From positions 26,934,899 to 26,998,898 of the forward strand of contig NW_024881282.1 of NCBI RefSeq assembly GCF_018691265.1: a stretch of DNA of 64,000 nt, in the 5' to 3' direction. A program made the translations under genes and the position numbers. Of this stretch, positions 23,461-36,000 are shown in pieces. The DNA is from Tyto alba (Eukaryota; Chordata; Aves; Strigiformes; Tytonidae). The notes under the pieces were generated by a model, which worked only from the letters and a program-made list of their open reading frames with translations, was not told the DNA's origin and searched no databases. The stretch's first letter is position 1, and each line of letters begins with the position of its first letter.

Positions 23461-25744
23461 CTTTTCCTTCTGCATCTACACAACAATAAAGTTGTGTAAC
23501 TCCTTTGAAAGTCTCAATTTGTTTTATTCTGCTCATTTAATTTCTCTTGCTTGCTCTTTGTCAGGCTTATTCTACTGTGGGTTGCTTCTGAATATTTTTC
23601 TTTATAGATCTGATCACATGGAATGGGTTTTTCTTTTATTAAAGTATCAGCAACTGGAATATTGCTGCTCTATACTGCTGTGTTGTGTTGTATTTAAACA
23701 AACTTGGGAAATGGACCTGAACAAATGTATTCTTATCTGTAAATAGTACTTAGGGATATGTTTATCTTATACACATGATTAAGTTGTACATGCGTATAAG
23801 TGCTTTATTAGATCAAGGTCCTTGTAGAAATAGTACAATTTGTTTGATACTAGGGCAAAAGAGTGTTAATGAAAAATTCTGATGAATTCTTAATATATAC
23901 CATTCTCTAAAGCATGGGATTAGGTTTCTCATTTTTAGCAAAGTATTTCCAAGGAAATGTTAGGTAAATTATCAATATTTTTTGAAACTAGATGGGGACA
24001 AGGGGGAGTGAAACCTTTAATAATTCTTCCAGATTTGTCATGCTATGAGTAATATCTGCTGTCACAAAATAAGAAAGATTTCCTTAGAAATTACAGTCGC
24101 TGAGAGGATGTCTTCCTTTGACCTATTATAATTAGTCCTGTGGAAATAACATATTGTGTCTGTTAACTTGGGAATTTTTATGACAGAGAGCACTCAGCAG
24201 AGTACATCTGCTTACTGCTGCTTGTTTAGTGTTGGTGTTTATAAAACCACAAATAAAGAGTATGTATTTGCCATGCAAGATGAAGTAAAGACAGCAGTTG
24301 TGAGAAAATGTATTTTAATATTTAGTAGTGTCTGCAATAGTAGAAAAGATCAATTATGAGATATTTCTTCCTTATCCTGAGGCATGTGAACCCACCTTTT
24401 CTTACCCTTGCTTTGCATTTTGCCTCATATTGTCCCACAAGAGGGCTGGCAATCACAAATAGGGATTTCTAGGAATACCATTTATGTCTTCTTCTTTTCA
24501 GGTATGAAAAGTAGAAAGCAGGTGATGTCTCAGCATGTGGTGGGAAAGCAACAGGGGGCTGGAGGTGCATGGGGAAGGGTTATCCTCATGAAAAATCCCA
24601 GCAGGTATTTCAAGGTCAAGTTGTACAACCACAGAGAGTTGCACAAAAAGTTTACAGCACCAGGCGTCAGTCAGGAAAGACCTTGCTAGAGCAGAGTGCT
24701 TTCAGATCCTGGACCCTGTTCTGGGATGATGAGGGAAGAAAAAGCAAGGTACCGTTAGCTGCTGGGTTGTCACAGTGCTAAGGCAAGCTGCTGAGTGCTG
24801 CTGGGTGCCAGTGTGAAACAATGTTCAGAAACACTGTCAAGGAACTGCACCTTCAGTTTGTGGCTATATTGAGTTACAGCTGCATGAATAAATGAGTATT
24901 TTGAGAAATATGGACAACTATTAATTGTGTTACATAAAAAGTTACCTATTTTACACACAACTGATTTGTACCACATCGGAACAAAATATGCTATAAATTA
25001 GTTTTCAATAAGGTGACTGTGAAAGTCACATTTGAAATGAATAAGATCTGCTAGACTTTTGAGTCAAAAATATAAGAATTTAAAAGGAAAAAAGGAGGTA
25101 GAAAAGTAAAAAAAATTATGTCAAAGATTAAATTCAAAGTTTATTCCAAATTTCTTTGTTAAAAAATTTTCAATTTTCTAGGCTTTTCATTTCTTATTTT
25201 CTGATCCTGAATGTTATAGGAAGTTGACCTGGTCATTGGTTTGATCATTCTTCTGAGAAGAAATTGTGTTCCATTTTCTTACATTCTTGTATTTAGTAAT
25301 AACACATTCTTTTAGCTTTACTTGAAACAGATGCTTCAGAGGATACAGGGAACAAGTGTCCTGAGGCTTGATATTTTCCTATGAACAAGCCACAAGGTGA
25401 ATTTAATTGTTGTACTGTCAGTGCCAGAAGAGAAGCAATGGTTCTATTATTTGAGGAAATGATTTAGCATCTTTTGTTAGCGACCAGGAATGCAAAATGT
25501 TACTTTGGCTTCAGCACATTTGGTTTTTGGGAGAATGTTTTAAGAAATTATAATTAAAGAAATGTTAATCTCCCCCCCTGGACTAAGGGCAGATTGTTCG
25601 AGTTTCTATTGATAAAGGTCACTGCCATATTTTAGAGAGTAATGACTACTCAGAACTGGATTCCTGTACAAGACTTTGACTTCCAGGGTATGAATAGGAC
25701 AATGGACAGGTTAATCAAAACGAGCTGTTGCAATTTTTGCCTTC

Positions 25745-25770
25745 TTTTTTTTTTTTTTTTTTTTTTTTTT
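25745..25770 (+). repeat. poly-T tract (26 T)
   Basis: It is followed by AATGCTACAG, which resembles a splice acceptor, and then 19 open codons to a TGA at about 25839. See the rejected items. Confidence 0.95.
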
Positions 25771-28410
25771 AATGCTACAGATGAGTTGGTTGAAGAAAAC
25801 AATATTGATCTCTGTAATCAGTGGGTTTGGTCTAGCTGAAATGGACAAATAAGCAAAGGCAAGTCTGTAAAGAAAGTGCCTGGTTTTAAAAGAGCAAAGC
25901 TTTGTTAACTAAAGAGCTATTTAGTGGAGTCAGTTACGTTAAGATGTCAGGGATTTGCATGTGAATAACTCCAAGAATTACTTTATTTGTGTTGAAAATA
26001 TCATAGATCTGTATCTCAGATAAGAGAAAAAAGCTTTTTAGAAGAAGTTGCAGCCTTCATGGGTAAATAATTTGTCCCTTGAAAGTTATTAGGAGAGGTG
26101 CTACAAAGAATGGGAAAACTGATGCTTCAGCAAGGAAAGCTGCATCTATAGGTTGATATTTTTAGAGAAAAATGAGATTTGCAGTGAAACTTTTTACTGA
26201 AGGTAGTATAGAAATAATCTATGTGTGGTCCTCAAACTGCCTGAGTATTTTGTGTAAAATTTCTTGTTCTGGGTGAGGTGAATTGCTCTGTGAATTGAGT
26301 ACAGATTCAGCAGCCCGTGCAAGGGCTTTTTAGGATGCTCTGTGGTATGGAGGACATCTGCAAGGGACTGACAGATACAACTTTTGCCCTTCTGTAGAAG
26401 GAGCTGGAAGCCAGTGGGATACTCTCTCACTTCTCAAGTGTCCTTAGATACCCAGGTGCGGGCAGTCCCAGCTGTGCTCTGACCCTAGTGGAAGTGGGGA
26501 TGTCTTTCTCACACATGGACACCCAGTCTTTGGTCTTTTAATGACACCCTAGAAATTGTCAAGAGGTTCCTTGTAGGGGCAGGTGAGCTGTTGTAGTGAT
26601 CAAGTATTGAAGAGCTCAGTTTTGAAGCTGGTCAGGCTGAAGAGACAGGCTCCGGCAGATGGACTTCTGTAGGATTGCTTTGTAGGTAATTTTTCTTAGA
26701 GAAGAGTGACAGATTATGTTGCAACCCTAGTTTTGAAACTGTAAACACAGAAGCAGTAAGAAGAATGTGTTAGCTAAACAAAATGTCTGATCAAAGCTTC
26801 TGTGAGACGGTTTGTTGCTTTTGAAGAACTACCTTTTAAATTCTAGCACTCCAGCACTAATCCATACAGAGATTTGATGAGTTTGTGTGCGTGGAGGAAA
26901 CAGAAGATACCCTGACTGCAGTTTCCACCCTTTAAGAATGTGCCCAACTTCTCAGGCTGCACAGCTGCCTCCTGTAGTAGGCAAGAAGACGCCACCAGCC
27001 CTCCTGTAAGTCTGCACCTGCATTGTGTGCGTGCTGCAGCTCACTTGCACGTCAGGTATAACCCACTTGACCTGTAGGTCAACTGTTGCCAGATACTCTG
27101 GAGACACAGTGTGTGCACAGTATGTCTAGGGTCCTGGCATCCCCCTGCCTGACCTGTGTGAGCATTCTTGGAGAGAGGCAACCCGGAGGCTGGGACTCCC
27201 CCAAACTTGTGTGGGGAGCAGGCTGTGGGGTGGGTGAATGGTCCTGCTGCTGGCACGTTGTTGTTCATTATTGTCTGAGGTTTTCTGCACCTCTACCCCA
27301 TCCTGTGGCCTCTTCTATCCTCCTGGGACCAGAGGATTTTGGGAAACAGTAATGGGCACCTGCTATTACAAAAGCAGCTGATGTGGCTCACAGCTTGTTC
27401 TCTCATCAAGCTGAGCACTGCTTGGTATATAATCCAGGGTTGTAGAACATAGGGCTGATTTTGGCAAAGGCCTTTAGAAATAAAAACTGCCTTGATTCCA
27501 TTCTTAAATTTCTTATCCTTGAAAGGAGTATCAAAGGCTGCTGAATACAGGAAGATCATTGAACAGTCAAAAATACTTTGGAAAGACTTTCAGCATGCTT
27601 CCACTGTGAAAAAATGTCTGTGAGGAAGTTAGTAGAAACTGAAAGTTAGTATATACTGAACTCTCTACCCTTCACTATTTTGTGGAGACACATTTCTAGT
27701 TCCTGTGATGATAACTCATATGTCAACCCAATGGTACCTTCCTATTCTCTCTCTCTCACCTATTGTCCTTGTCAGAGGGCTCCCAAGCATATTTTGGTTC
27801 CCACCATCAAAGTTGTTATCTGATAACCTGGAATGCTAGGATGAGCTCCTGAAGAGACTTTTACCCTGGTATCAGTTATAAGAACAACAAATACTTCTTG
27901 GTAGGTCTTTTTATTAACTGTCTTCAGAAGTTTCAGTTTAGGGAGAGTGTTGTTATTTATTTTCACAAGTCAAGGGCTCATCTGTCAATTACTTATCCTT
28001 GTTATCTGCATTTGACATATAAAATTACGGCTTCATTGGGAGAGAAAATTTATATGACCTTTGCTGATTTGAAATTATTTCATTGATAGGGATTTTCTCT
28101 TGGCAGTATTTATGAGGACAACATGGATTCTTGCTTATTCTGGGTTTTTGTAGCTCTCTACTGTCAAGTGGTGGTCAGGACCAGTGTAATACAGGCAAGT
28201 GACTGCTTTCCTTTGAGAAGGATTACTTTTCCTTTAAAGGGTTAGTATTGATCTACTTCCTATTTTTTATATTGTGGAGGTTGTGAGTGGAATGCAAACT
28301 ACTTCACCCACATCTTTCCCAAGAAAGAAAATAATAAAAATGAAAAAAAATCTGGAGTGCGTTACTTGGTGTTTTAAGGGTTTTGCTTGTCCTATTGGCT
28401 TGAATTGTGG

Positions 28411-28470
28411 TTTTTTTTGTTTGTTTGTTTGTTTTTGTTTCTTTGTTTGGTTGGTTGGTTGTTTTTTTTT
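28411..28470 (+). repeat. (TTTG)n/(TTGG)n compound simple repeat
   Basis: T-rich tract of TTTG units followed by TTGG units and a final T-run. Confidence 0.93.
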
Positions 28471-29450
28471 GTGCTTACAGGAATACCTGGCCATAAATCA
28501 TGAGAAAGCATAGGCAGTATCTTTTGGCTCACAAACTGATGCCTCATGAAAGGCTGATTCATGGTTGTGATATGGAGTAGGTCAGCTCTTTCCTAACAAA
28601 ATATAAACAGCATATTGCTGGAAATATTAAATTTTTAAAAGATCTTGGATACCTCAGATGTGGCCCTGTGCTGTAGCTGTCTAAAAACCAGCATGTAACA
28701 AATGTCACACCCTTGAAAACTCTTCTCGTCAGAGTGGGATCTTAAATTTTGGGATGTATAGCCTTCATAATAAAGTGAATAAGAAGTGTTAATCACTTGT
28801 CCTGACAGATAATTCTTATTTCTGTGAGAATTTCAATTTCCCATGGCTATTAGTTCTTTATAATGTGGGAGCTGGGCAGGTTGGATGAGTGTTTCTTCTG
28901 TGTGAATGATTTCCTTCTGTCTGCCCTGCTGCCCTTTTCCTCATTTGTATCCCAGACACCCCTGGGTCCCTCTCACTGTACTGCGGTGATGCTGACAGCA
29001 TAGTTTCATGACCAAGGAAGATCTGGGACCCGGACATGTTCAAGCTCTCCAACACAGTTTGGAGTAGAGGATGTGAGGAATAAGTGATAATCCACGAGGA
29101 TCTAGGGCTGGGGCAAACATCTCTAAGCCCTATAAGGTATAGGGAGGGGAAGTGGGTGCTCTCACCATGACTTTGTATTAGAAATCTCATCGTACACTGA
29201 AGAGAATGGATTACGGCTCTTTCAGAGAGGTCAAAGAAGTGCATGATGTTTCTTCCAACACCTATTGAATCCTGGGGCCAAAGGTTGAATCATATCAACT
29301 TGCCTTGTCACAGTCATTTTTATGCTGTGAGAAATTCATGTGGTCCTATTGCCCAACACTACTGTCACCCACAGGACTCAGTGAATGAAGACAGTGTCTA
29401 TGCTACCATCTTACTGTACATCCTTGTTTCCACCACTTGATCTTTTTCTG

Positions 29451-29478
<28 letters not shown>
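29451..29478 (+). repeat. poly-T tract (28 T)
   Basis: A pure T-run preceded by TCTTTTTCTG. It is followed by ACAACAG and a 19-codon open frame, which is too short to support an exon. Confidence 0.95.
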
Positions 29479-29482
<4 letters not shown>

Positions 29483-29619
29483 CAGCTTTTGAAAAACTTA
29501 GATGCAATTAAGATGACAAGTGTTGATGAAAGTCCTCATGCATAAAACTGTGTCAGTGTTGCTGTACTACTCTGGGATCTGGGATATTATCTCCATTATG
29601 TTCTAGTAGTGCTTCATGG

Positions 29620-30112
29620 TGTCGTCGTCTGAGCCTACTCAGCAGCTAAACGCCATGCAGTCACTCACCCCCCGTCCCCTCACCTGGGAATGGGGAAGGA
29701 ATTGGAGGGGAAAAGGGAGACTCGCGGGTTGAGATAAAAACAGTTTAATAACAGTAACAGAACAATATGCTGACAGCAGTATCAGCGGGTAATGTACAAT
29801 ACAGCTGCTCACCACCCGCCAACCGACACCCGCCTGCTCCCAGCCGGCGATCCTGAACACAAAGGCCCCGCGACAACGCTCCCAGAAATGAGAGCCCACT
29901 CCCGGCCCACTCCTGCCTTTATATAGTGAGCATAATGTCACATGACATGGAATATCGGCCAATCCGGGCCCAGCACTCCAGCTGTGCTCCCCTCGCCCCC
30001 GCACACAGGCAAGGGCTCTCGGACCTGGAGAGCCTCTGGAACCTCAGCGTGCTTCAGCACTCCTCCAGCTACCAAAATGAACATGAACTCTATTCCAGCT
30101 CAAACCAGGACA
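29620..30112 (-). mobile_element. solo LTR (family A)
   Basis: 493 bp, in plus reading TGTCGTCGTCTGAG...AACCAGGACA, with a perfect 5-bp duplication CATGG (29615-29619 and 30113-30117). It is the same family as the provirus LTRs and has the same TATA box and 14-base palindrome-like element (29935-29948). No internal sequence remains, so it formed by LTR-LTR recombination. Confidence 0.93.
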
Positions 30113-31997
30113 CATGGACATTTCTACTCTTTCAGTTCTAGTTTCAGCATCACCATGCACTCTTGTAAAATGTGAAGATGCCTACAGAGACAAGAGACAC
30201 TCCAAAGAGAGTACAGACATGACAGGTTTGTCTACTGGAGTTGCTGGGCAGCAAGGGAACAGAGGTGACTCTCCACTGCTACCTACCTGGATAGTACCAT
30301 GGGCTCATCCATTAAAAGGAAAAGGACATCTACCTTAAGATATAATGGCAAACTTACAAACCACTTCTATGTGGGGATGTAGTCTATTGTACAGTGGGTG
30401 ATTTAATTTTGCAATGTTCCATTTCTCTACGCCTAACACACACAACATTTGGCACTCATTGCTCAACAGCTCTACGTTAGAAAATACCACATACGTCTGT
30501 TTCTTCACTAGTCTCCTTGTGTTCTGCCTGCAGACTGCAGAGTTAGAATCCAGCTGACATTTCTTGATGGCCAGACACAGAGACTCCAAAAATCAATTAA
30601 TATTTGTGTCAGATTCTGATCTCTGTTCTACTAATGTGAACTTGGAATAACTCCCCAGGCTTCAGTGATAGATCCAGACTTGTACTTTCAGCTTTCAGTG
30701 ACAGAAAGTTTCTTGGGCTGGATTTCTGGCTGAGACAAATGGGTGTGCCTTCCTTGGACATGAGGAGCTACAGTTTGCACTAGGCCAAGGGATGGCCATA
30801 TGAAATGATAACTTTGCTGAAATTATACTACTTTTACACTAGAGTGCCTGAAAACATGAAGTGGTAAGTTTGTTTTTATTATTCTTTTCTTTGAAAATCA
30901 GAGTTCTGGAGTAGATCTCCATTGCGGTTACAGCCACTGGGCAGCTTTTAGTTTGCTGTCTGAAGTGTGGCTGAGTGAGTAGCTAAGGAAACACGGAGCT
31001 CCAAATGGGATGTAAGATCCACTCAAGAAACCATGACAGGAACCTGTTCTGAGATCTGTACTACTTCAAGCAATGTCAGATATCCCTGGGCTACAGGCAT
31101 TGTGATGTTCTCACAGACTGCAATGAAATGGGTGTATGGGTATGGGATTGTTTTTCTTTTTTTTTTTTTTGTATATCAAGAAAAAAAAAACCACTCTGTA
31201 CTTTGCACTGCTGAAGGTATTGCTGAAAGTATTGCTGTTATCTTTACAGATACAAAAGGGAATGTGCTGTATATACTTCTCCATCTGCAAGATATATTAG
31301 TCCAAGAAAAGAGAGCCGTGCATTTAGAGGGCTTTTTTTCTGACTGTTTGACTTCAGGCAAGTCAATTAGAGATTGATTTTCAAACAGTAACTTGTTGCT
31401 TCTTGTGGTTATTAAGATCAACAGGCACAAGTAGTTCAGTGATCCCTGCTATCCATCAAGTACACTCCACCATTTTGATGAGTAAAAGAGAGCTTTTCTG
31501 GCTAATGGTAGTTACGGAGGGGTGATTTATTTGCATCAGTTAACACCTGCTGCCAGAGGATGTGCAATAGGACTAACAGAGAACGAACTCTGGGACTAGC
31601 AGACTAGTAAAAGTGAAACTCACACTATATTATTCTATTTTTGAGAAATTTTGCATAACTACTTAAAAAATATTTATATATTCTGTCTCTGACTTTGTAT
31701 CATTAAGGACTTCACTGTACATTTGAGAAACAAAAGTCAGTAAGAGAAGTGGTATACCTCAGCCTGAGCAGATGAAAGTTTATGCTCAAATCATTAGCAA
31801 TGTAGGCATTGACCATTTAACCATTCACCAGGTTTTTTTAGACTCCAGAACCACTGCTCCACTGAGGCACACAGAAAGCCCGTGGCAATCCTAGAGTTAC
31901 TGGTCTTCATTTTGATATCTTACTCCGGTCATATCAGGCATCACTCTGGTTATCCTAATGGAGTTCACTGATATTAAGGTCACATGAGACCAAACTG
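30113..31997. other. non-coding stretch, nothing recognised
   Basis: AT-rich DNA with short T and A runs around 31155-31190. No gene or repeat family is recognised. Confidence 0.5.
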
Positions 31998-33072
31998 TAT
32001 ACAAAAGTGGCTTTATTGGGTGAGCAACTGGCTGAAGGGTCAGACTCAAAGAGTTATAAATAAATAAATGGGGTTGCATTAGGCTGGTGGCCAGTCACCA
32101 GTGGGGTTCCCTAGGGCTCAATTTTAGGGTCAATGCTCTTCATTGTTTTTATAAATGATCTGGATGCAGGAATTGAGTGTACATTAAGTGAGTTTGCCAG
32201 CTGTACTAAACTAGGAGGAGCTGTGGACTCCTGTGAGGGTATAGAGACCTTACAGAGAGATCTGGATAGACTAGAGAGCTGGGCAATCACCAACTGTTTA
32301 AAATTTAACAAGAGCAAGTGCAGCATTTTCCACCTGGGATGAGGTAATCCTGATTATATGTATAAACTGGAGGACAAGAGGCCCTATGGAAAGAGATCTG
32401 GGGCTTTGGGTTGATTGCAAGTTGAATAGGAGTCAACAGTGTTCCCTGACAGCCAAAAGGGCCAACCGTGTCCTCGGGTCCATCAACCACAGAATAGCTA
32501 GCTGGTTGAGGGAGGAGATTGTCCCACTCTGCACTGCACTGGTGCAGCTCCACTTTGAGTACTGTGTGCAGTTTTGGGCACCTCAATATAAGAAGGACAT
32601 CAAACTGCTAGAGTGTGTTCCAGAGGGGAATGACCAAGATGATGTAAGGTCTCAAGGTCAAGACTTATGAGGAGCAGCTGAGATCACTTGGTTTGTTCAT
32701 CTTGAAGAAGAGAAGGCTGAGGGTTGACCTCATCAGAGCCTGCAACTTTCTCAGGGGGAGCAGCAGAGGGGGAGGTGTTGGTCTCCTCTCTGGTGACTAG
32801 TGATAAGACACAAGGAAATGGAATGAAGCTGTGTCAAGACAAGTTCAGACTGGACATTAGGAAAAGGTTCTTCACTGAAATGGTGGTCCATCACTGGAAC
32901 ATGATTCCCTGGGAAGTGGTCACAGCACCAAGCCTGTCAGAGTTCAAGGAATGTTTGGATAACGCTTTTAGTCATATGGTTTAGTTTTAGATAGTCCTGT
33001 GAGGAGCAAGAAGTTGGACTTGATGATCCTTATGGGTCCCTTCCAACATAAGATATTCTATAATTCTATGAT
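31998..33072 (+). mobile_element. CR1 LINE, 3' 1.07 kb, plus strand
   Basis: 5'-truncated CR1 that ends in the terminal block and a TTCTATAATTCTATGATT tail. The coding relics are in three blocks: the RT palm/thumb (32133-32342, INDLDAGIECTLSEFA, with FASC where FADD should stand), the following RDLG...FEYCVQFWAPQYKKD region (32386-32670), and the C-terminal LDIRKRFFTEMVVHHWN region (32724-32984). The blocks are in different frames or separated by stops. The loss of the catalytic Asp pair and the frame breaks make it inactive. The left boundary is approximate. Confidence 0.92.
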
Positions 33073-36000
33073 TATTGGCACAAAAGAGAGGCAGTGGGCT
33101 ATGTTGGAGGGGTGGGAATAAGAGGTGAAAACTCCTTAAGGCAGCAGTATCATTGTGTAAAATATACAGGGAATCATACCTTCAGTGAGACATCACATGT
33201 TTGAAAGGGGTGCTCTGCAGCTCCTCATGAGAAACATCAGAGGTTAGCATAAAACCCTCCTGGGCTTGGCAGATAATATGTGGCTGAGCATACACCATCA
33301 CAGCTGTCTCAGCATTAATCATGATGATGTGAGAATGCCTCTAGGAGCAGTGGCTCAACCTCTTTGTCTCCCTCTTGGGTGAGTGCTGGCAGATAGAAAA
33401 AAACAAGAGTGATGATTTGGACCTCTGATATGTTTTGAGCTTTGCCTGAAATTCTTTCTATAACGATGCTCTTAGAGGCACTTTTAAATCATGACCAGAA
33501 ACTGGTTACTAAGGCTGGCTGGATGCAAATGTTCTTTTGAGTAGAGCTGGTCTGCAACACAATTGCTCTTGCTGCATGTGGTACTTCACATCAGAATGGG
33601 AGATCGACCCTCTCCTTCCCCTGTAAATCCTCATCTGGTCACTCTGTCTTTGTGCACATGTCCAGACAATCACTGTTTTTCATGTGATTTCTTTTCCTCC
33701 ACGTTTCTTTCAGAGTGTGGCAACACTTGTGCTCATATAACTTCTTTCAACTAGCGTTTTGTTACTTTAAATGCATGTTCCTTGTTCATACCAGCAAGGA
33801 GGGATAGCCTAGTAATCACTGATCATTACTTGCAATTTTCTTCCAGAAAAATTTTGCAATACATTTGCTATTCAATTGCTATTTAAGTTGGTATCAACTT
33901 GTCAGCTTCATGGGGAGATATGTGCTAACTGGGTTTTCATCTGCTTTACTTCAACAGTGACCTCTTCCAGGCTTTTATGACTTATTTCTTGAAATCCTCT
34001 TGTTTTGGAATAAGCATTTTAGGAAAACCCTGAGTTACAAAAAATCTGATGAAAGAAGTGAAATTTTTTTGGAAAATGGTCTGTTCAGGAGCAAAAGGAA
34101 GAGCAGCTCTGTGCAAGGCAAAGACTCTTGCTTCTATGAAAAAATACACTTTTTCTTCAGATAGGGTACAAACACATAAATTTCTTTTTAACAACTGTAT
34201 GTGAAAGATGCATTTTTGTGACATTTATACACTATATTAAATTGTTCTCTAGGGCTATACTCATTATGGTTGGAGTAAATTTACTCATAATTGACCTGCA
34301 TGAATAAAAAAAAAAAAAAAAGGAGTATTTCTGAGCAGTCCAGCAGCACTCTGCTCTGCAGCTACATCCTGCTGAAATCAAGGGTTCAATTGGCAGAATT
34401 CAGTTGTGGGGACTGATATTTCCATCTCATCATCACCCCATTAATTTGTTTCACTGTGAGTAGCAGTGCATAGAAGCCAAGTTAACTAACGAGGATCAGG
34501 GGATTAAAAGGAAAACTGAGGTTAGGATTGGAGAAATAACTTTTAAATGCTTTAGATTGATTAATCCTGGTTCCCTATGGCTCTGTCTCAACTTATTATT
34601 TAAATAAACCTCAAGGATTTATGAGGCCCTTTTCAAGTTACTCTGGTTTGCATCCAGGTTCAATCTGAGAGGACAAAGACAGCAAAACTTCTCCCCTGTC
34701 TCAAAGAGACAGCATGCCAGTAATTTTTTCTTCCTTATTTTTCTGTGCAAAATACATCCTGTATATGCTAGATGTTTAATCATGTAATGAGAAACTGTTA
34801 AGTCTTGCTTTGGTTTTGGATGCATTTCAATGATTCATGTAAGACCACTGATGACACCTACTTAAAAACCACAAGGATTGTGTATCCCACAGAACTCTCA
34901 GACCTTTTGCTTCTGTTCAAGGAACACCAGCTATCATGAGAACATCTACATCAGTCTTGTGCCAAGGGTTTTGTCTTAGGAGGATCAACATGAGAATTGT
35001 TCTCCCTGTCATCTCCCATGATGTCCTATTCCTGGAAGACTGAACCTGTTCAGGCCTTGGACAGAAGATCCTTGAGGGACACACTGAAGACAGTGGCATG
35101 ACACCTTTCAACTCTTCCAAAATCTAACACCTTCCTACCATAGGAAGACGTGCTTTTAACTTATATGCAAAACATAGATATAGTTGAGAACTGCAGTAAA
35201 TCATGACAACAACCACCATGCACACTCCTGCTCGGACAATTGATGTGAAGAGAAGGCCTCAGTTCAAATTCCTAGATGGAAGCACAGGACTTCAGCCCAT
35301 GTCCTACATACCCAGCACCTCAGACCCAGTTTGAACTCTTTCTGCTCCATCTCCACGTGGGAGTTACAGGAGTGCTCCCATCAACAGAGACCACAGGATG
35401 CCTGTGGGTGATGGGGCTTGGTGGCTTAAGCATCCCCTTGAACCTGTGCTTGGTTGTTGCAGGTGTCAGGAGCACCATGAATTTAAGATCCCATTGTGCT
35501 GTAGACAGTTACTTGTGTTTTAGTCAAATTTGTATGTAGGTCAGTGATCTATTGCCTGGCACAACAGAGTTTCTAGTTATTTTAAAGAACTGATGTTACT
35601 TTTTCATATCCAGCACTGAAACTGGGTGGAGCTGCTACTGAGCTTTGGCCCAGAATGAATGAATGGTAAGGGGCAATTGATGATTTAAATCAAAAAGAAA
35701 TTTTTTTAGGTTAGTTTGTGACTTAAGTGCATTGGCTAATAAATAATATTTAAGAGTGTAGAGCTTGCAAAGCATGTTGATACTACACATATTATTTTTT
35801 TCATTAAATTGAAAAAAATACCATGTTATAAAGATACAAATCTGATTTCTTTACTTTTAAAACATTAGCAGGTGCTAATATTTAGGATCACCAGATGTAA
35901 AGTTATTATCTAAAACTTTGTCCCTGATGGGTGAGAGTAATATATCAGGTGTTGATACCTGACTACCATCTGAGGTTCAACAGGGGGGCCCATAGTCAAT

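Larger units (their letters stand above)
23461..29450. other. non-coding stretch, nothing recognised
   Basis: AT-rich sequence with simple repeats listed separately. No transposable element or convincing gene is seen on either strand. Confidence 0.5.

Noticed and set aside
25745..25839. 26-T tract, ACAG and 19 open codons, exon-like
   Set aside because: The open frame is too short to stand out from chance, and no other support is present.
29451..29545. 28-T tract, ACAACAG and a 19-codon frame, exon-like
   Set aside because: The frame is too short, and poly-T runs are common in this window.
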